Shown here: in pieces, positions 49,435-62,235 of the stretch
Numbering within the stretch: position 1 is the stretch's first letter
How the letters are laid out: every line of letters starts with the position of its first letter
From: Paragonimus skrjabini miyazakii
Taxonomy: Eukaryota; Platyhelminthes; Trematoda; Plagiorchiida; Troglotrematidae
Reading direction: 5' to 3'
DNA length: 64,000 nucleotides
NCBI GenBank assembly: GCA_014338405.1
Contig: JTDE01000297.1
Location: 110,013 to 174,012, forward strand
Notes under the pieces: model-generated
Told to the model about the DNA's origin: nothing
What the model saw: only the letters and a program-made list of their open reading frames with translations
Databases searched by the model: none
Made by a program: the position numbers and the translations under genes

Positions 49435-49623
49435 GCAATGCGGATCCATATATCCCCTCTTCACTTCAACTAACACAAGTTCAAGTCCACCTGCAGGTCT
49501 TCCAAACCCTGAGGCTGATATTACCCCCGAAATGGGAGCAAACCATGTTATGCTGTTCGGTTCGCCTGCTTCTTTAAGGGATGCACTTTTTAGACATCTA
49601 ACTTTGAATGTTAGAGTCAATAG
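49435..49623 (+). CDS. Possible internal exon, unknown protein
   Basis: CTGTCTCAG lies just before 49435 and AG|GTAATA follows 49623. The 189-base interval keeps one frame open (PPAGLPNPEADITPEMGANH, then VMLFGSPASLRDALFRH) and has the same phase at both ends. GC content is higher than in its surroundings. Against it: a minus-strand frame of 119 codons also spans the region, and splice-like signals are common by chance. No family recognised, so this is a weak candidate. Confidence 0.25.
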
Positions 49624-51541
49624 GTAATACCAACAGTTTTCCGTACTGAGACCAACAGTGCTGGCTAACTGATGAGCTTCTGTGCTATGTGATTTAATTA
49701 TGGCTTCTTTAGCCAACAGTCATCGAGGTGATAGCTGTTAATTATAAGTTCTACCAATGCTAAACCCTGATGAGATTGACTACGTACAAACCAGACCAGC
49801 TGATTACCTGAACAAAAGTTTATCTAATTTTTAGAGAAAGCTTTCTAACTGGCACAATTCAGTTTCACGACAGTAGTTCACGTAATACGGTTGGTTTCTG
49901 AGTTTGACTAACATACGGAGTACTTCTTTTCTGTAAGAAACACCATTCCGGAGCTAAAAACTTGTCCGCGGTAAAGGTATTTCTTCGGTTAACTCTGGCG
50001 AAATCTGATAGATGAGTACAACGAAGTAAGTAGGAAAACTTAACTTTGTAAGGACCATCAAAACGAAGAAGCATTCCTGATTACTGCTTACCTTTGGAGA
50101 ATAGTTGATACACCATAACTTTTCCATCTAAGGGATGAAGTGTACTTCTTTGTGAAGTCTTGGTCCGCTTGTTAACAAAGCTAATGAGACTGTGGACATT
50201 CCATTGTTAACTACCAGGAATCATCACTGAATGTTGTAAGTCTTATTTCTCACCAATCATTTGTAGGACATAGGTTCGGTATAGGTTCTACGAACCCGAA
50301 CTCACAAACAAGCTAACAGTAAACCCATCTGGACCAGATTACGGCTCATTTTATGCGAAGATTCAAACTATATTGAGTCCTGCCCATTTTTCACTTAGGT
50401 CTCAATGCAAGTTCCAGATCCGATTTTAATAAGGTAGAATGATTGGACACTTATAAGAAACGGTTCTATTATTTTGGTGATCATCGACTGAACAGGTCAA
50501 CTTAGTCCGACAAGACTGTCTTACTGTTTCTTTCTGGAGTTGGAATTTGATCCATTTCTGTCGTCCAAAAGTGGTTTGTATATCGGTTTGAGTGTTTAGT
50601 TTCATCACAAAAGAGAACCTACGTAGAAATCTTGTACCTCGTGCAGGTGTTTTTGTGATCTGAGTTTTTCTTTTTAGGTTATTTCATCCTGGGGAAAACT
50701 ATGCTGAAGTTGGCCGTTCACAAACGTTAGAAAAATCGAAACTCTTAAAATGTCAAGGTGATATTTAGCAATAATCGCCCAAGAGTAAATATACCTCTCC
50801 AGGAAATACTTTCATTGTGGAAATCTAACCTCTAGTGCTATGCAACAAAACACCAGTAGGGGAGTGAAAATGGCTTACTTTCCCAAAAACCATAAATAAG
50901 GCAACCTTGTCGGATCAGGCCCAACTTTGTTACGTACTGGCCTAAGGGTGAATCACATAGCTACACAAACCAGTTGATGTGTAATCTGGAAAGCCAAAAC
51001 ATTACACACAACCAACCACTGAATTTCGTCTGATGTTTCTTCAGCATGAACAATACAAATGGTTAATGACAGTTTGAGCGATTAGTTTCACACATTACAT
51101 CTTATAACTTTCAGATCATAAACAGTGAAATTGCCTTCGTGCTGTAGTCCATATACTTGAATTTAGTAGCTCGGGCGATGTAACTACAATATACCCTAAG
51201 GAATATTTAGCAGGGAGACTGAAAAAAAACTCATAGCTTTCTAATCTTCTCGGGTTTCTTAAAATATTCTACGACATATGATTCTCTTCATATCGTTCTT
51301 TCTAACTTAATGCTGAGTCGATATAAAACATTAGTAGTAACGTTGTTCTTCCGGTCGAAACTTCACGGGTTCGGGTCGACTCTATGTGAATTTTGTGTAT
51401 GAAGTACTTCAACCCGCACGCAATCATTCTGCTGTAGCACAAAAAATTCCTAAATGCGTCACTCCAACCGGTCTGTTTCTCCCCTACCTGTTAGTGTGAA
51501 GATCGTGTGGATATTGTAACGTACAGTCGAAACCAGCAAGT
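49624..51541. other. No recognisable gene
   Basis: A 69-codon minus frame (49865-50074) includes LLRFDGPYKV, vaguely like the segment after a gypsy integrase, but the rest does not follow. Otherwise AT-rich non-coding sequence. Confidence 0.4.
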
Positions 51542-51810
51542 GTGCACAGATGGAGTTTGAATTATGCTATTGACGTCGTCTTAGTTTTCGTTTGTGTAAG
51601 TCGTGTGCATGGCTTACTGGGCCTTTGGCTCATGCTTGTTTCTTGTTGTTTCCTTTCACAGGACTTGTTGGAACCCCTACTTCGGAAGAACGATGTCCCC
51701 TGGTGTCCCCACATTGCCCCACAGTTGGTCCGCAGGTGTGACGGACAACCAGAGTAGAAACGGCTGGCTTGCATGTCACAATATTCGTAATGTTTGCCCG
51801 GACGGATGAT
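51542..51810 (+). repeat. Dispersed repeat M, copy 2, with mini-intron-like core
   Basis: Matches 10730-10990 in opposite genomic orientation. GTAAGT at 51596 and TTTCACAG ending at 51661 bound a 66-base segment, one base longer than in copy 1, with a strong pyrimidine tract. The following frame contains WNPYFGRTMS, similar to WNPYFRKTLS in copy 1. Confidence 0.65.
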
Positions 51811-53879
51811 CAGAGACTAATGTATAATGACTGCACGAATGTTAGAGTAAGCTGTGAACCAGAATCCCTCAATATACATATATATATACACTAATTTGGA
51901 GTATAAAAAGAGGTTAGATTATATCCCAGTAGTAATCCTAAGGATAGGCCTATTTAGGCAACTTCGATGGAGCGACCTTCTTACAAATTGCGTTACACTC
52001 ACATGGATTGGATTTCTTAGGGTCAAGTTCGAACAGGAATGAGTTGCTGGAAAGAACATTTTCCCGGAAGACATTTTTACCGTATAGAAAATTCAAAAAC
52101 CACTGAACTCTGAATCAGTTTCTTAGTCTTCATTCGCATTTCCTTTTTTTACAGTACGACCAGTAAATTTCGTGACGTCGATTAAAACACAACAAACAAA
52201 ACTTCGCGCAGAGATTTCAGGTATGGTTTCATTGATAGTCTATTGAGTTTTCTCACACATTCTATTCAATAAATTCGAAACAGCATTCTGTTCGATTGAT
52301 ATAGTCACCCATCACCGTTCAGCAAATTTTCCGCCATTATCAGATTAGACCTTTTGTCTCACTGTAATCAGTCCCCACGAATTTTGTCGTTTGCCATCTA
52401 ATCGGGCAGGCGACGGGTTTGAGTATGAACAGTTTGTTTCAGATTAGTATGTTTGTCGTCTTCATCAGACAAACCATAGTTTGAAAATTGATCATGAGAC
52501 AAAATGAGTTCGAGGTTGTGAACAAATCGAATGCAACCTAACGGCATACTAAGCAAAAATCCAGTCAAGTCTGTCTACGTCCTTAAACTGAGCAAAAAGT
52601 ACGAACTGAAGCCTAGTATTTGACCATTGTGCCAAAGGTTAACATTGATTTGAGCTGTTGTTAGTAAAGTCTCATATCTCACCTAAAACTTACGACTTAT
52701 TTCAAAGATTGGGCTTAACATGACACTCAATTGAGGATTTTCCTCAGGGGACACGGACTTAGGTTATTTAACTTTAAGGTTGCATTACTTGGAGATGATA
52801 AACCTGACACTGTTTGTGGAATTTATTGGTTTTGAAACTTTGAATCGATACCTCAAATTCGAAACTTCCAAACATACACACAATTGCCTTTCAATTATAT
52901 TCCCAGTCTACCCATCTTAAGTCCGTGCAAAAGCATGCTAACTGACAAATACTGTACGCATGCTGTCCAATGTGACTCCGTGTCTGCCTTGACCTCAATC
53001 TAAAACGGACTGACCAGTTTGATGGGGAGATTGCGTGTTCTCGGTTGGTCTAGTAACTGTTTTGTTAGGCGGCATTAGACAGACAATAATGTAGTGTATG
53101 TCATGCAACTAGCCGAAGGTTTGTTCGAACTATAGTTTGACTGATCAGTCAACCTCGGTCCGTTAAAGCCCGTCGATAGACAACAGACTGGGGAGAATAC
53201 GACCTTAAAAATTGGACTGGATAGTGATGATTTAGCGCATCAATTGTCCGATGGTCTGATACGAGTAGAAGTTATCGAAGCGGCGAATTTGCCACACAAG
53301 TTTACTTAAGAAACTGGTCTAGCGCGATGAAAATGAGTAGGTAGGTAGGGTTTCCAACTACCAGTATAGTTGTGTTGAAGCGACGCATTAGAATGGAATA
53401 AATAGGGTGATCAGGAAGACAAAGAGAATTGCAATGATCAGTCCCAGACAAATCGCCTAGGCCCTTAGGTATTACTTGCAAGTAATCTTCAAGGACCTAT
53501 TTGTTTTTGCTACTAAAGATAACTTCCGTTGATTCTGCATTTACGCTGCCACTTGGTTTGAAGTTGGAACGAGTATATTCATGTTGTGTCTTCTTTGAAA
53601 CACCTTCTGTATTATTCGAATGGGTCAAATTACGGTGAACAGACTGAACATTACTCAGTCAGTCTGTGAAAATAGGTATTGCGCTGATTGAAAAAGAAAC
53701 CAAGAATGTCATAGTGCAGATCGGTTTCCAAAGGTGAAGGTAGGGAACTGAATTGCACTCATTAACTGACAATTGTCCCCATTTCTAATTTGAATTTAGG
53801 TACAATTGTTGATCAATATTTTTCTAGGGAAAAACTTTCTTGATGGCCGTCAAATAGTTTCAACCGGAGGCATTTGTAC
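51811..53879. other. No recognisable gene; short AT repeat
   Basis: 51870-51891 is a short TA-rich tract. A segment near 52610-52660 weakly resembles a SINE family A head on the minus strand (around TGACCATTGTGCCAAAGGTT). No gene. Confidence 0.4.
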
Positions 53880-54310
53880 GTCCACTAGTCCCCATCGTTG
53901 CCCACAGACGCGAGCGCGAAAAAACAATGTCCACTCATTGTTCTGCTCCCATCATATTCCGCGCCTTCTGTTCAGTTAATTGTCGAATAATTGTCATCCT
54001 TCATCCACCTGCTACAGACCAACCGACCGACCCCCTGACCTTACACCGTGTGGCACATTCACGCCCCATTGATTCCTCAGTCCGTGATGTACCGTCTGGC
54101 CAACGTTGACCCACCCGGCCCCACCCGGTGGCAGTTGACTGCACGAATGCGTCGCTGCCGCATCGTAAAAACAGTCTGTTCATCTGACCGAAAGAGACAT
54201 AAGCAACGCGTATCATCAAGACAGATCATCGGTTTGAGTGGGGCTGTGTGAATCAAGCAATGAAACAACGTGGGTATGACAAGATCGGGATGCATGCTAA
54301 AATGTCGCAT
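53880..54310. other. CpG- and GC-richer island, unassigned
   Basis: This block has visibly more CpG and GC than its flanks, and overlapping open frames of 60-77 codons on both strands. No domain is seen. It could be an untranslated first exon or promoter region, or an old repeat. Confidence 0.25.
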
Positions 54311-57300
54311 CAGTTGTCAGTCTGTTATTAGGGACGGATCAGTTACCCAGTGTGTGAAGCCAAGGTGTCCGTAGATAAGTTTCGAAGAGAGATTAGTTCT
54401 GCTACGAACCATCGTATTTTTCAACGTAGAAGTTGAACACGCGACTTTACCTCAGAAGGAATGGATATTGATTCCCTGAGCCAATTTAATACTGATTATA
54501 AGATAATAAGTTGGAACCTATTCGAACGCCAGCTTGATTGATCCATCTAATTTTGCTCTGATAGGTTAGTTAATTTACTTTCTGACGGTTACGGGTACAT
54601 TGGTAGACAAACAGATGTACAGAGCAGTTAACATGGGTTCGCAGGTTCGGATCTGATAGCCAAGGTGCACATCTCTCTCTCGCTCTCTCGCATTTCGCCA
54701 CATCTTTAAGCAAGAATATTTACCATTTGCATTTTCAATTCAGAATATGCATGTAATTTAGGGTGACAATACTCTGACGGACAAAAACCCATGAGAAAGT
54801 TTGAGTCGTAGTACAAAGAAAACGCTACCTTTTTACAGGTTTAGTTCATACGGAATGACGGGTTCAATTTGCTCAGCTCCATGCAGTACTAGAGGTGTGA
54901 TACCTAGTAGAAGCGAAAGAATTAATAGCAGTCAACAAAGATTATTTGGGTGATCGGCACGTGCATCAACGTATAGGCAACTGAGAGCGCGAATGTCCTT
55001 TCACCTTGGTTTATGGGCCGGTTGACAGAAGCAAATGGATTCTGTCCCCTTGCATTATCAGCGAGTGTGTATCGTCCACGCACATTCAACGTTTATAATC
55101 ACCTAAGCATGATATTGACCTATCAATGCGTTCCATTTATAGGATAGAACACCGGTTTGAAATTGATGCATAGCTACTTAACCGTATGATCTGGATTAAA
55201 GTCCCACTTTTGTTCGAGTTCTGTATAATGAATACAGACTGTGCGTCTCTTGGAGGGTAGGTTTACTGCAGAATACCACTCATGGTGATTGCCACTAATC
55301 GGGTAGAATAAGATTTTGGTGACTTCACTAGTGTGAGGGGAACAACTGACGTTTCCCCTCAAAATAAGCTTAACCCCCTCAGTTTTGAAACTTATGCTGT
55401 CAACAGTGAACCATATGCTACAGTTTTCAACGTCGCACCTTATCGAAAAGAAAAGAGGTCGGCTAAACGAGAATGAAAGGAGCAAATCTACGTAACTCAC
55501 CCCGTACATACTGGATTATATACCAGCGCTGACATAGGATGGTAAATGCTTTGATGAAGGCAAATCAAAGGGGACGGACGAAGAGATTTTGTACAAAGTA
55601 GTCACATATTTCCTAAAACATACAGTCGGCGTTTCACTCATTTCAATGTTTGTCGAAGCAACAGGTATGATTAGGACGATCTTTTTTGTAGGAGTTCACC
55701 CAACTGGCTTGTCAGTTTTAAACCCACTAATCCTACACATTTCTGTGTACAATATACACTACCCCCAAAATGGCTGAATGGTTTTTTGGACTCGTTAGGG
55801 TCAGTGATTAGGTCGAAGACACAAAGTCCTCAGGATCGACATTATTTACCACTTCAACCACTACGTTGTCATAGAAACAGTCAAGTCAGAAGGTGGTCAG
55901 AGATTGAAAACTATCTGGATGTATGACATGATTCCTGGATATTAAGTACACAGATGTTGAACCGACAGCAACATTGACCGAACTTTAAATTCACATCAAA
56001 AAAATAAGTACGGTAATAAACTCTTATTGTACTTGTTAGATAAAATATAAAAACCAAACGCTCATCGATTTATTGCGAGCAAATCTTTACTGTACACTCA
56101 CATGGGTGAAAAGCCTATCGTTTAATCAGGCAGGTGATTGGACATTATGTCAATTCGTAGTGAAAACCGTTGTGTCAAATCTACTTAACGTAAGTCATAT
56201 CCACCTGAATCAAAGGACGATTTGTCCTTGTTTGTAGGTGTGACTAATCGAAACTCGACATCTCCACATTTTTCGTGCATGTTACGTAACTGCCTCTCTC
56301 ACTGGCCTTCAATAAAAACAACTGTACTGTATTAATCAGTAACACTTGTTCAGGGTAATGGCTACCTTCTCATACTGCTGATACGATATTGAGAAGGAAG
56401 TGTACATCTATTTATTTTTCCGTTCAAAATATCGAGTGGCCGTACTACATTATATTTTCATGATGAATAACAACAAAACACCCTCACCTAGTTGGCTTAT
56501 CAACGTACTAAGGAGTGAACATATTGGGGAGAGGTGCAAACACTGTGGCAATGCAGTAAGATGTCGTTACTGGTTCATGTCGAACAGATGATTCATTCCG
56601 GAGAACTAGGCAACGAACGTCTGTCTACAGTTTCGGAGAAAAGTTAAGGATCTCCTTTTGTACGAAATGTCAGACTAGCTCAGAGTTAGGCAAATATTCA
56701 CTCTTTGGCAAAAACGAACTTTCAGCAAATGACGAAAATTTAGCTTTATGATTTCAAACTACATATAATCAGTTAAAAAATCGTGGAACATGCAGTAAAC
56801 AATCAATATTAGTTAAAACCTACTGATTATGTTTACTTGTCAGTTCAGTAGTATGAGGACTGTTTCGAAAAGTTTACTGTAGCTTCTATTGGAGTAAATG
56901 TGTACGTAGTTTTCGAACGATCGACTGTGTTTGCGGCTTCAGGTTTATGACAGGATGTTGACCAGTTTCAGACACCGTTATGTCGATGATCCTGTTATCC
57001 GTCTAATTAGGGAAATGTTTGTTGAGTTGATTGCCTACCTGCAACTCTACCCCCGCATCAAATTGCAGGATTGTATGTGACTGGCTACCGCAGTAAAATT
57101 CTGTCGCAAGACGTTCATTGATCATCATGACTGAGTATGTGTATGTGAAGTGAATCCAGATTGCAATTTGTCCCCGGATGAACTCCGTCAAATATCCTCT
57201 TACTGAACAGGCGATCATATCGATAACAAACGTATTTTTACCCTGTTAAACCACAAAAATGTTTACCAAATTCATCATCATCCTATAATAGTTCTACTCA

Positions 57301-58447
57301 CTATTACCGCCTTGTTTGCCTAACTGTTTTTCCCATACAACATGCGCAAGGTCAGAATGTCCGCTTACACCATCTAGACGAATACTTGACAATGTTTGCG
57401 ATGCAAACTTCCCAAGGTCAATGTGACATTGGACAGAGTGCGAATGAGGCATAGCAACAGAACCTGCAACACACAAACAAACAAGGAGCAGTATTATCTA
57501 TAGAGTATGAAACTGTTCACTCAGCTATTGACTTTGGTATCATTGCCCGGTTGGCGAGTCATTGTTTGCTCGGTGTCTGCAAATGAGCCGGACAACTGAC
57601 TAGGATGCAGTATAATGAAAGTTCTCCAGTTAAACGTGTTGTTTTAATATCCTTCTCTCCTACCTACCGGTCAAATAACTTCCTCTACTAAATTAGTAAC
57701 TGATCTACTGTTATCTGCGACCTACCGATCTACTAGTCACAAATCAACTTGAGAGTCTAAATCCACAACTGGATATTAGGTGACCTGGATCACACATTAG
57801 TAGACGTTCTACTTCTTAACCTGATGTACATGTAATTCACAAATGAGATAAAAATAGAAACCACCCGTTTAAGATTTCCGAAATGATCATTCTTACGATT
57901 GGTACTGTATCTTAAGAAGCAGGAATTTTATACGCTGTGCCATAGATGAGAAACAAAACCGTTGTAATCATTTTCGTGATATGAACTGAAAACTAGAATA
58001 AATATTCGAGGTCACTAACACAATGGTTTTGGTCTCATGTGAAATCGTACGATTACTCAGGAATCAGTCACTGATTTTACAAATGTTGACGATAGCATGG
58101 AAAAGCACGTGATGATCGACGATCAGTTGGCGAGGTTTTGACCTTAAAATACAAAGTCGGGGTTAAAACTAAAAACAGTTACATCAAAGAAAACGTTTTA
58201 ACAACCATTTCAGACGAATCAACAGATTTGATCTCATCCATATCTTCTGTAAATGATCACTAGAAAAAATCAGCTGATACTGTACTACAAAGTAATAGGG
58301 AGGTAGATGGTCGGCACCAGTAAAAATAATTGGTGTTCTAGTTTCCTAGTTGACGTAAAAATGAAAAACTCACTAGGTGTAAACGTAGTACCATGTAGGG
58401 AGTGACAGGTAAGGAGTTGATAGATTCCTCAACCAGGAAGTCAGCCG
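54311..58447. other. No recognisable gene
   Basis: Frames up to 111 codons (55174-55509, minus) without motifs. A short CT-rich run (TCTCTCTCTCGCTCTCTCGC) lies near 54670-54690. Confidence 0.5.
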
Positions 58448-58560
58448 TGTGTAAACATTTTGGGCTCTAGCTGGATTCGAAATTGTAGCAGCGGTAGCAG
58501 TAACAGGAACAGGTACCAGTGACAGGAACCATTCATGTGATCTACCAGCTGGGCTAAGAA
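58448..58560 (-). mobile_element. tRNA-like SINE head, family C, with internal insertion
   Basis: The minus strand begins with TAGCCCAGCTGGTAGATC (A-box) and ends with TTTCGAATCCAGCTAGAGCC (B-box), but the interval between them is stretched by a repetitive insert of CTGTT/CTGCTAC-type units. A pol III B-box this far away would be unusual, so the copy is probably inactive. Confidence 0.6.
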
Positions 58561-61069
58561 GCCACCTTCGTGGATTACAAGGTTCAAATGAGAGCTCTTA
58601 GTCAACATCGAAATACGAACCCTAGAACTGGGTATGAATCACTCAATGGTCGCAAGTGGATCTAGTTAAAGATGCAAAATTTCATTCAGAAAGATCCAAA
58701 CCGTTCGGAAGCGTTTTGCTAGACAGACTGTTAACTGAAACTTAACTCATGAAAGACAACAAGATTGATAAACTATCAACAGGGATGTTCTAATGTTGTG
58801 GTCGACAGTGCAAAGGCTTTAAATAGCCAACCCGTAGAAGTGATGGATAGATAGCCAAGCTGAGAAGTAAATGTCGTGAAGGAAACCGAAAGACTAAGAA
58901 CTGAAGTGATTAGTTTCTGTGGCGAAAGTTTGTTGTGCATAACGAGGTCACTACATATAGTGACTCAGTTTGACGTCTAACAACTGAACAGAAAGAAGTT
59001 AAGATGAAAATTCATTGCCAACATACAGAAGTGGGAAAATCTCGGAAAGCTAATTATATTTGTCCTCTGTGTTAAGTGAAACATCTCAGGGCTTTTAGTT
59101 ATACACCACTTGGACATTTTGGGCAGAACTTCCAGTAGTGGAATTTTTATGTAAATACTGTTATCATCTGATTGTTGCTGATAATTAACTGTGAAATGTC
59201 ACTTAAATCCCACTGACGGTCGACAAAAACCTTCGCATTCAGAAAGGTTTTTCAGACCACGGTTTGACCATTTCTAACGACAACGAACTTCCTGTAATCG
59301 ATTGTTTCTTTTCTAAACCAACTGATTGACAATTCTACGAGAATATAAAAGAGGCGATCAGTTGGGAGTGTGTTTCAGATTTTGATAACTTCGGATTTAA
59401 ACCGACTAGATTCAGAATATGAAATGTTGAAAGAATTGAACCGATAAGCTACTCAATTTGGTGGTGAGTGAGACTGAGATTGTACGATAGGAGTGAATGG
59501 GTTGACTATGATTAATGAGGTAGTTAGGCACAACGTTCATAGTCGAATACTAAACACCAGAAGTCAGTCAGTCTGGGTCACATTATTGAATTGTTCACCC
59601 AAGATTGTAAGCTAACTTTGTCATGACGTTGGCGAATTAATTAACAGCTTCTATCGGTAAAATGCGGTGACGAGAATAAGATACTCTTCTGGTTTGTGAT
59701 GTCGTATGGATAGGTTATTAGTTTACTAGTGTCACATGGTAATTCGGTTTTCGGTTTGCCTATGCAATAAGTCTGTGAAATGACATTTTGCATCTTTGAC
59801 ATTTCACAGTAAGGCAGGTGAAACGATCGCCCAGCAGATGAAGGTGATATTCGACCGAACTGGTTGAGGTACCCTGTTCGAGAAGCAACAGAAGGAACTT
59901 TGAGTCGGCGCCGAGACGATTCGATAACATTTTGTATGATAAACATCGGCAAGGAGTTCCGATACCTCAAACATGAAAGGCCACATACATCGATAACAGA
60001 TTCCACCAGATTGGCGGTATTTTGAACGCGGAAGAGTGCATCTGCGCACGAACCTCTGTACAAACCTGTGATGAGTTAACAGTACTTTCAACCTCATATA
60101 CGTAAACATTTAGGTGACCAAAGTTAAAAACGCACAAAGAATATATTCAGACCACCTTCAAAGTTGCTACTTAGTCAGTGCACATAGTCACGACGGGATA
60201 ACTGACCTCCAGTAAAGTGGCGAGTAGGAGAACTTGCAATAAACTCCCCACAAACAATGATGGTGTCACATATTAACAGTTGTTTGGATTAAGAAGTAGA
60301 CCTCAAAAGAAAGGGGAGTGTAAGACATTGTGTAAATCAGTTTGTAAACCACAATCTATCTGTGATTGATGTGATACCTCTTTCAAGGCGTATTCTGTCC
60401 AAAGTGTGTCCGCATGTAAGAAACGTGAAATGAGAAAGATATGTATAGAGAAATACTACCACTTTGCAGCACACCGACGTTGTCTTGCTATCAGTGTAGA
60501 CGTTTCAACGTTCAAGTAGGCGAAATACCGACAACTCACGAAATAATCAAAGAACCCAGTAAGACATGCATGCTTCATGTGGCAACACGCGAGACAGCAT
60601 GACGAGTGCATCCTAGTTAACGCAATTGAACACTGCAATTGAACAGTAGATGAACAGTCTTGATTTTGACACCCAAGAAGAAGAAACACAGAGAATACCA
60701 TACTGAAAACGGCGTCCAGAGTTGAACGATGTGCTTGATAAACAAACGGTTTTCCGTCGTCAGTATGGCGGGCAAAAATCTATCAAAACTTTATGAAATG
60801 ATTGAGAATGGTCGCATTTTAAGCACCAACCAAGTCAGAACATCACATTCATCTGACCATACTCAACACTAGCGACTTGTGTTGTTATTATATTAGACGC
60901 CTTAACTTTGGCAACAAGGGATTGGCATGGATTATACGAGTGTCATATCGCACTTGCTACGGATAACGAAATCGTACCGGGCCACACAGACCGATACTTG
61001 GGTACGCAGACATGTGAAACTTTGAATCCCACATAATTATTGGGTCCACAAGTAATGAATCGTGTTCAA
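58561..61069. other. No recognisable gene
   Basis: Includes frames at 59641-60063 (140 codons, minus) overlapping 59804-60109, and a plus frame near 59230-59430. None recognised. Confidence 0.4.
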
Positions 61070-61446
61070 CCACCTTTGGGCGCGAAGGTCTATCCCCTTT
61101 TGTCAAACCGATATTTGTTTGGGCAAATGAGGTCGTGCACTTCGTCTGTCATCTTGACCTTCAGCAACCAATAGCCTGCCCATGAAAGTCGGAGTTCTGG
61201 CCTGCTTCCTGCCCCCCTCTACCAAACACGGTCAGACAAGCGGACATGGGCACCTGTTAGCTCGACCGTGCTGTGACGCACTGACCCTGAAAACCCTCCG
61301 TTAAAACCCACTCCTCCCTAAACTGTGCCCTCCCGACCTCATAGATTTCCCATGCCCAACATTATGGATCATGTCACGATCTTGCTCCATTCCTCTACCA
61401 CGGTTGACAAGGTCCAACGCTTAACCTAGCCCAACAAAAAAAAAAA
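61070..61446 (+). repeat. C-rich segment ending in an A-run, possible retroposed 3' end
   Basis: The plus strand is strongly C-biased and G-poor from about 61140 to 61430 and then ends in about 11-12 A after CCCAAC. That combination suggests the 3' end of a retroposed RNA, such as a LINE. No coding similarity or second copy was seen in the window. Confidence 0.3.
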
Positions 61447-61599
61447 CAAGAAACGAAGTTGGGGTGAATGGATGGTTGGATGGATTCCTATCGGGGACAG
61501 ATTTGGGAGTAGAACCACAGGAACAAAAAACAATGACATGATTATCCAACGAGGTCAACAAGATGATCAGCAGACACGGTGACATTTTAGGATCCTGAG

Positions 61600-61600
61600 C

Positions 61601-61632
<32 letters not shown>

Positions 61633-61636
61633 ACAA
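61600..61636 (+). repeat. AC dinucleotide microsatellite
   Basis: About 18 AC units with one AAAC interruption near the end. It accounts for the Cys-Val run in the minus-strand frame 61421-61669. Confidence 0.95.
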
Positions 61637-61965
61637 CCATGCACAAGTGACACTAATGAGGTAACCCACACTAATGCAATGATGTTCGTGTCAGTGTCAC
61701 AATGGTGAAATTCCATTTGAAATTCTTTTCATGGTCAGCCAGAACTAGTTGAAAATCTTGAATAATAATCGAAAAGATATTTGACATTGCTACTCCGCGA
61801 ATAATCTGAAAACACTTCGCCAAACATTCAGACCATAAATCTACTTATGACCTTACTCCAATCGAACATTAAAAAAACACCGGGATAACTATGTCTCAGT
61901 GATCTTAGAACAGCTCGTACACGTTTGTGTTTTGTTGTTTTGTCGAAACTAGTGTATACTCATAT
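61637..61965. other. No recognisable gene
   Basis: AT-rich sequence between the AC repeat and the SINE; nothing seen. Confidence 0.5.
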
Positions 61966-62235
61966 AGATTGAACATCACCCACAATTGATCGCACCTGTC
62001 GCATTCCCATAGACTATCCAGTCGGCCCCTTTTGAAAAGAAGCACTAGACTCGAGTTTCGCTCTCATTAGAGCTCGTCAGTAATGCATATCATCGCCACT
62101 GCCGGGACTTGAACCACGGACACGCTGTTTACGAGGCAACCATGTTTACCACTGCGCCATTGACCTCACATTGAGCACGACCGAATTATCATATGTGAAC
62201 GCTCAACCGCTTTTGCTACTCATCAGTAGTGTATA
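61966..62235 (-). mobile_element. tRNA-derived SINE, family A, best-preserved copy
   Basis: On the minus strand: lead with ATATGATAATTCGGTCGTGC, GAGGTCAATGGCGCAGTGGT (A-box), GTGGTTCAAGTCCCGGCAG (near-consensus B-box), body GAGCGAAACTCGAGTCTAGT, CTTCTTTTCAAAAGGGGCC, and tail GGGTGATGTTCAAT. Box spacing is tRNA-like. This copy is the best reference for the family in the window. Confidence 0.85.

Noticed and set aside
49865..50074. Gypsy integrase C-terminal fragment (LLRFDGPYKV)
   Set aside because: Only a short stretch resembles the family and neighbouring sequence gives no integrase core.
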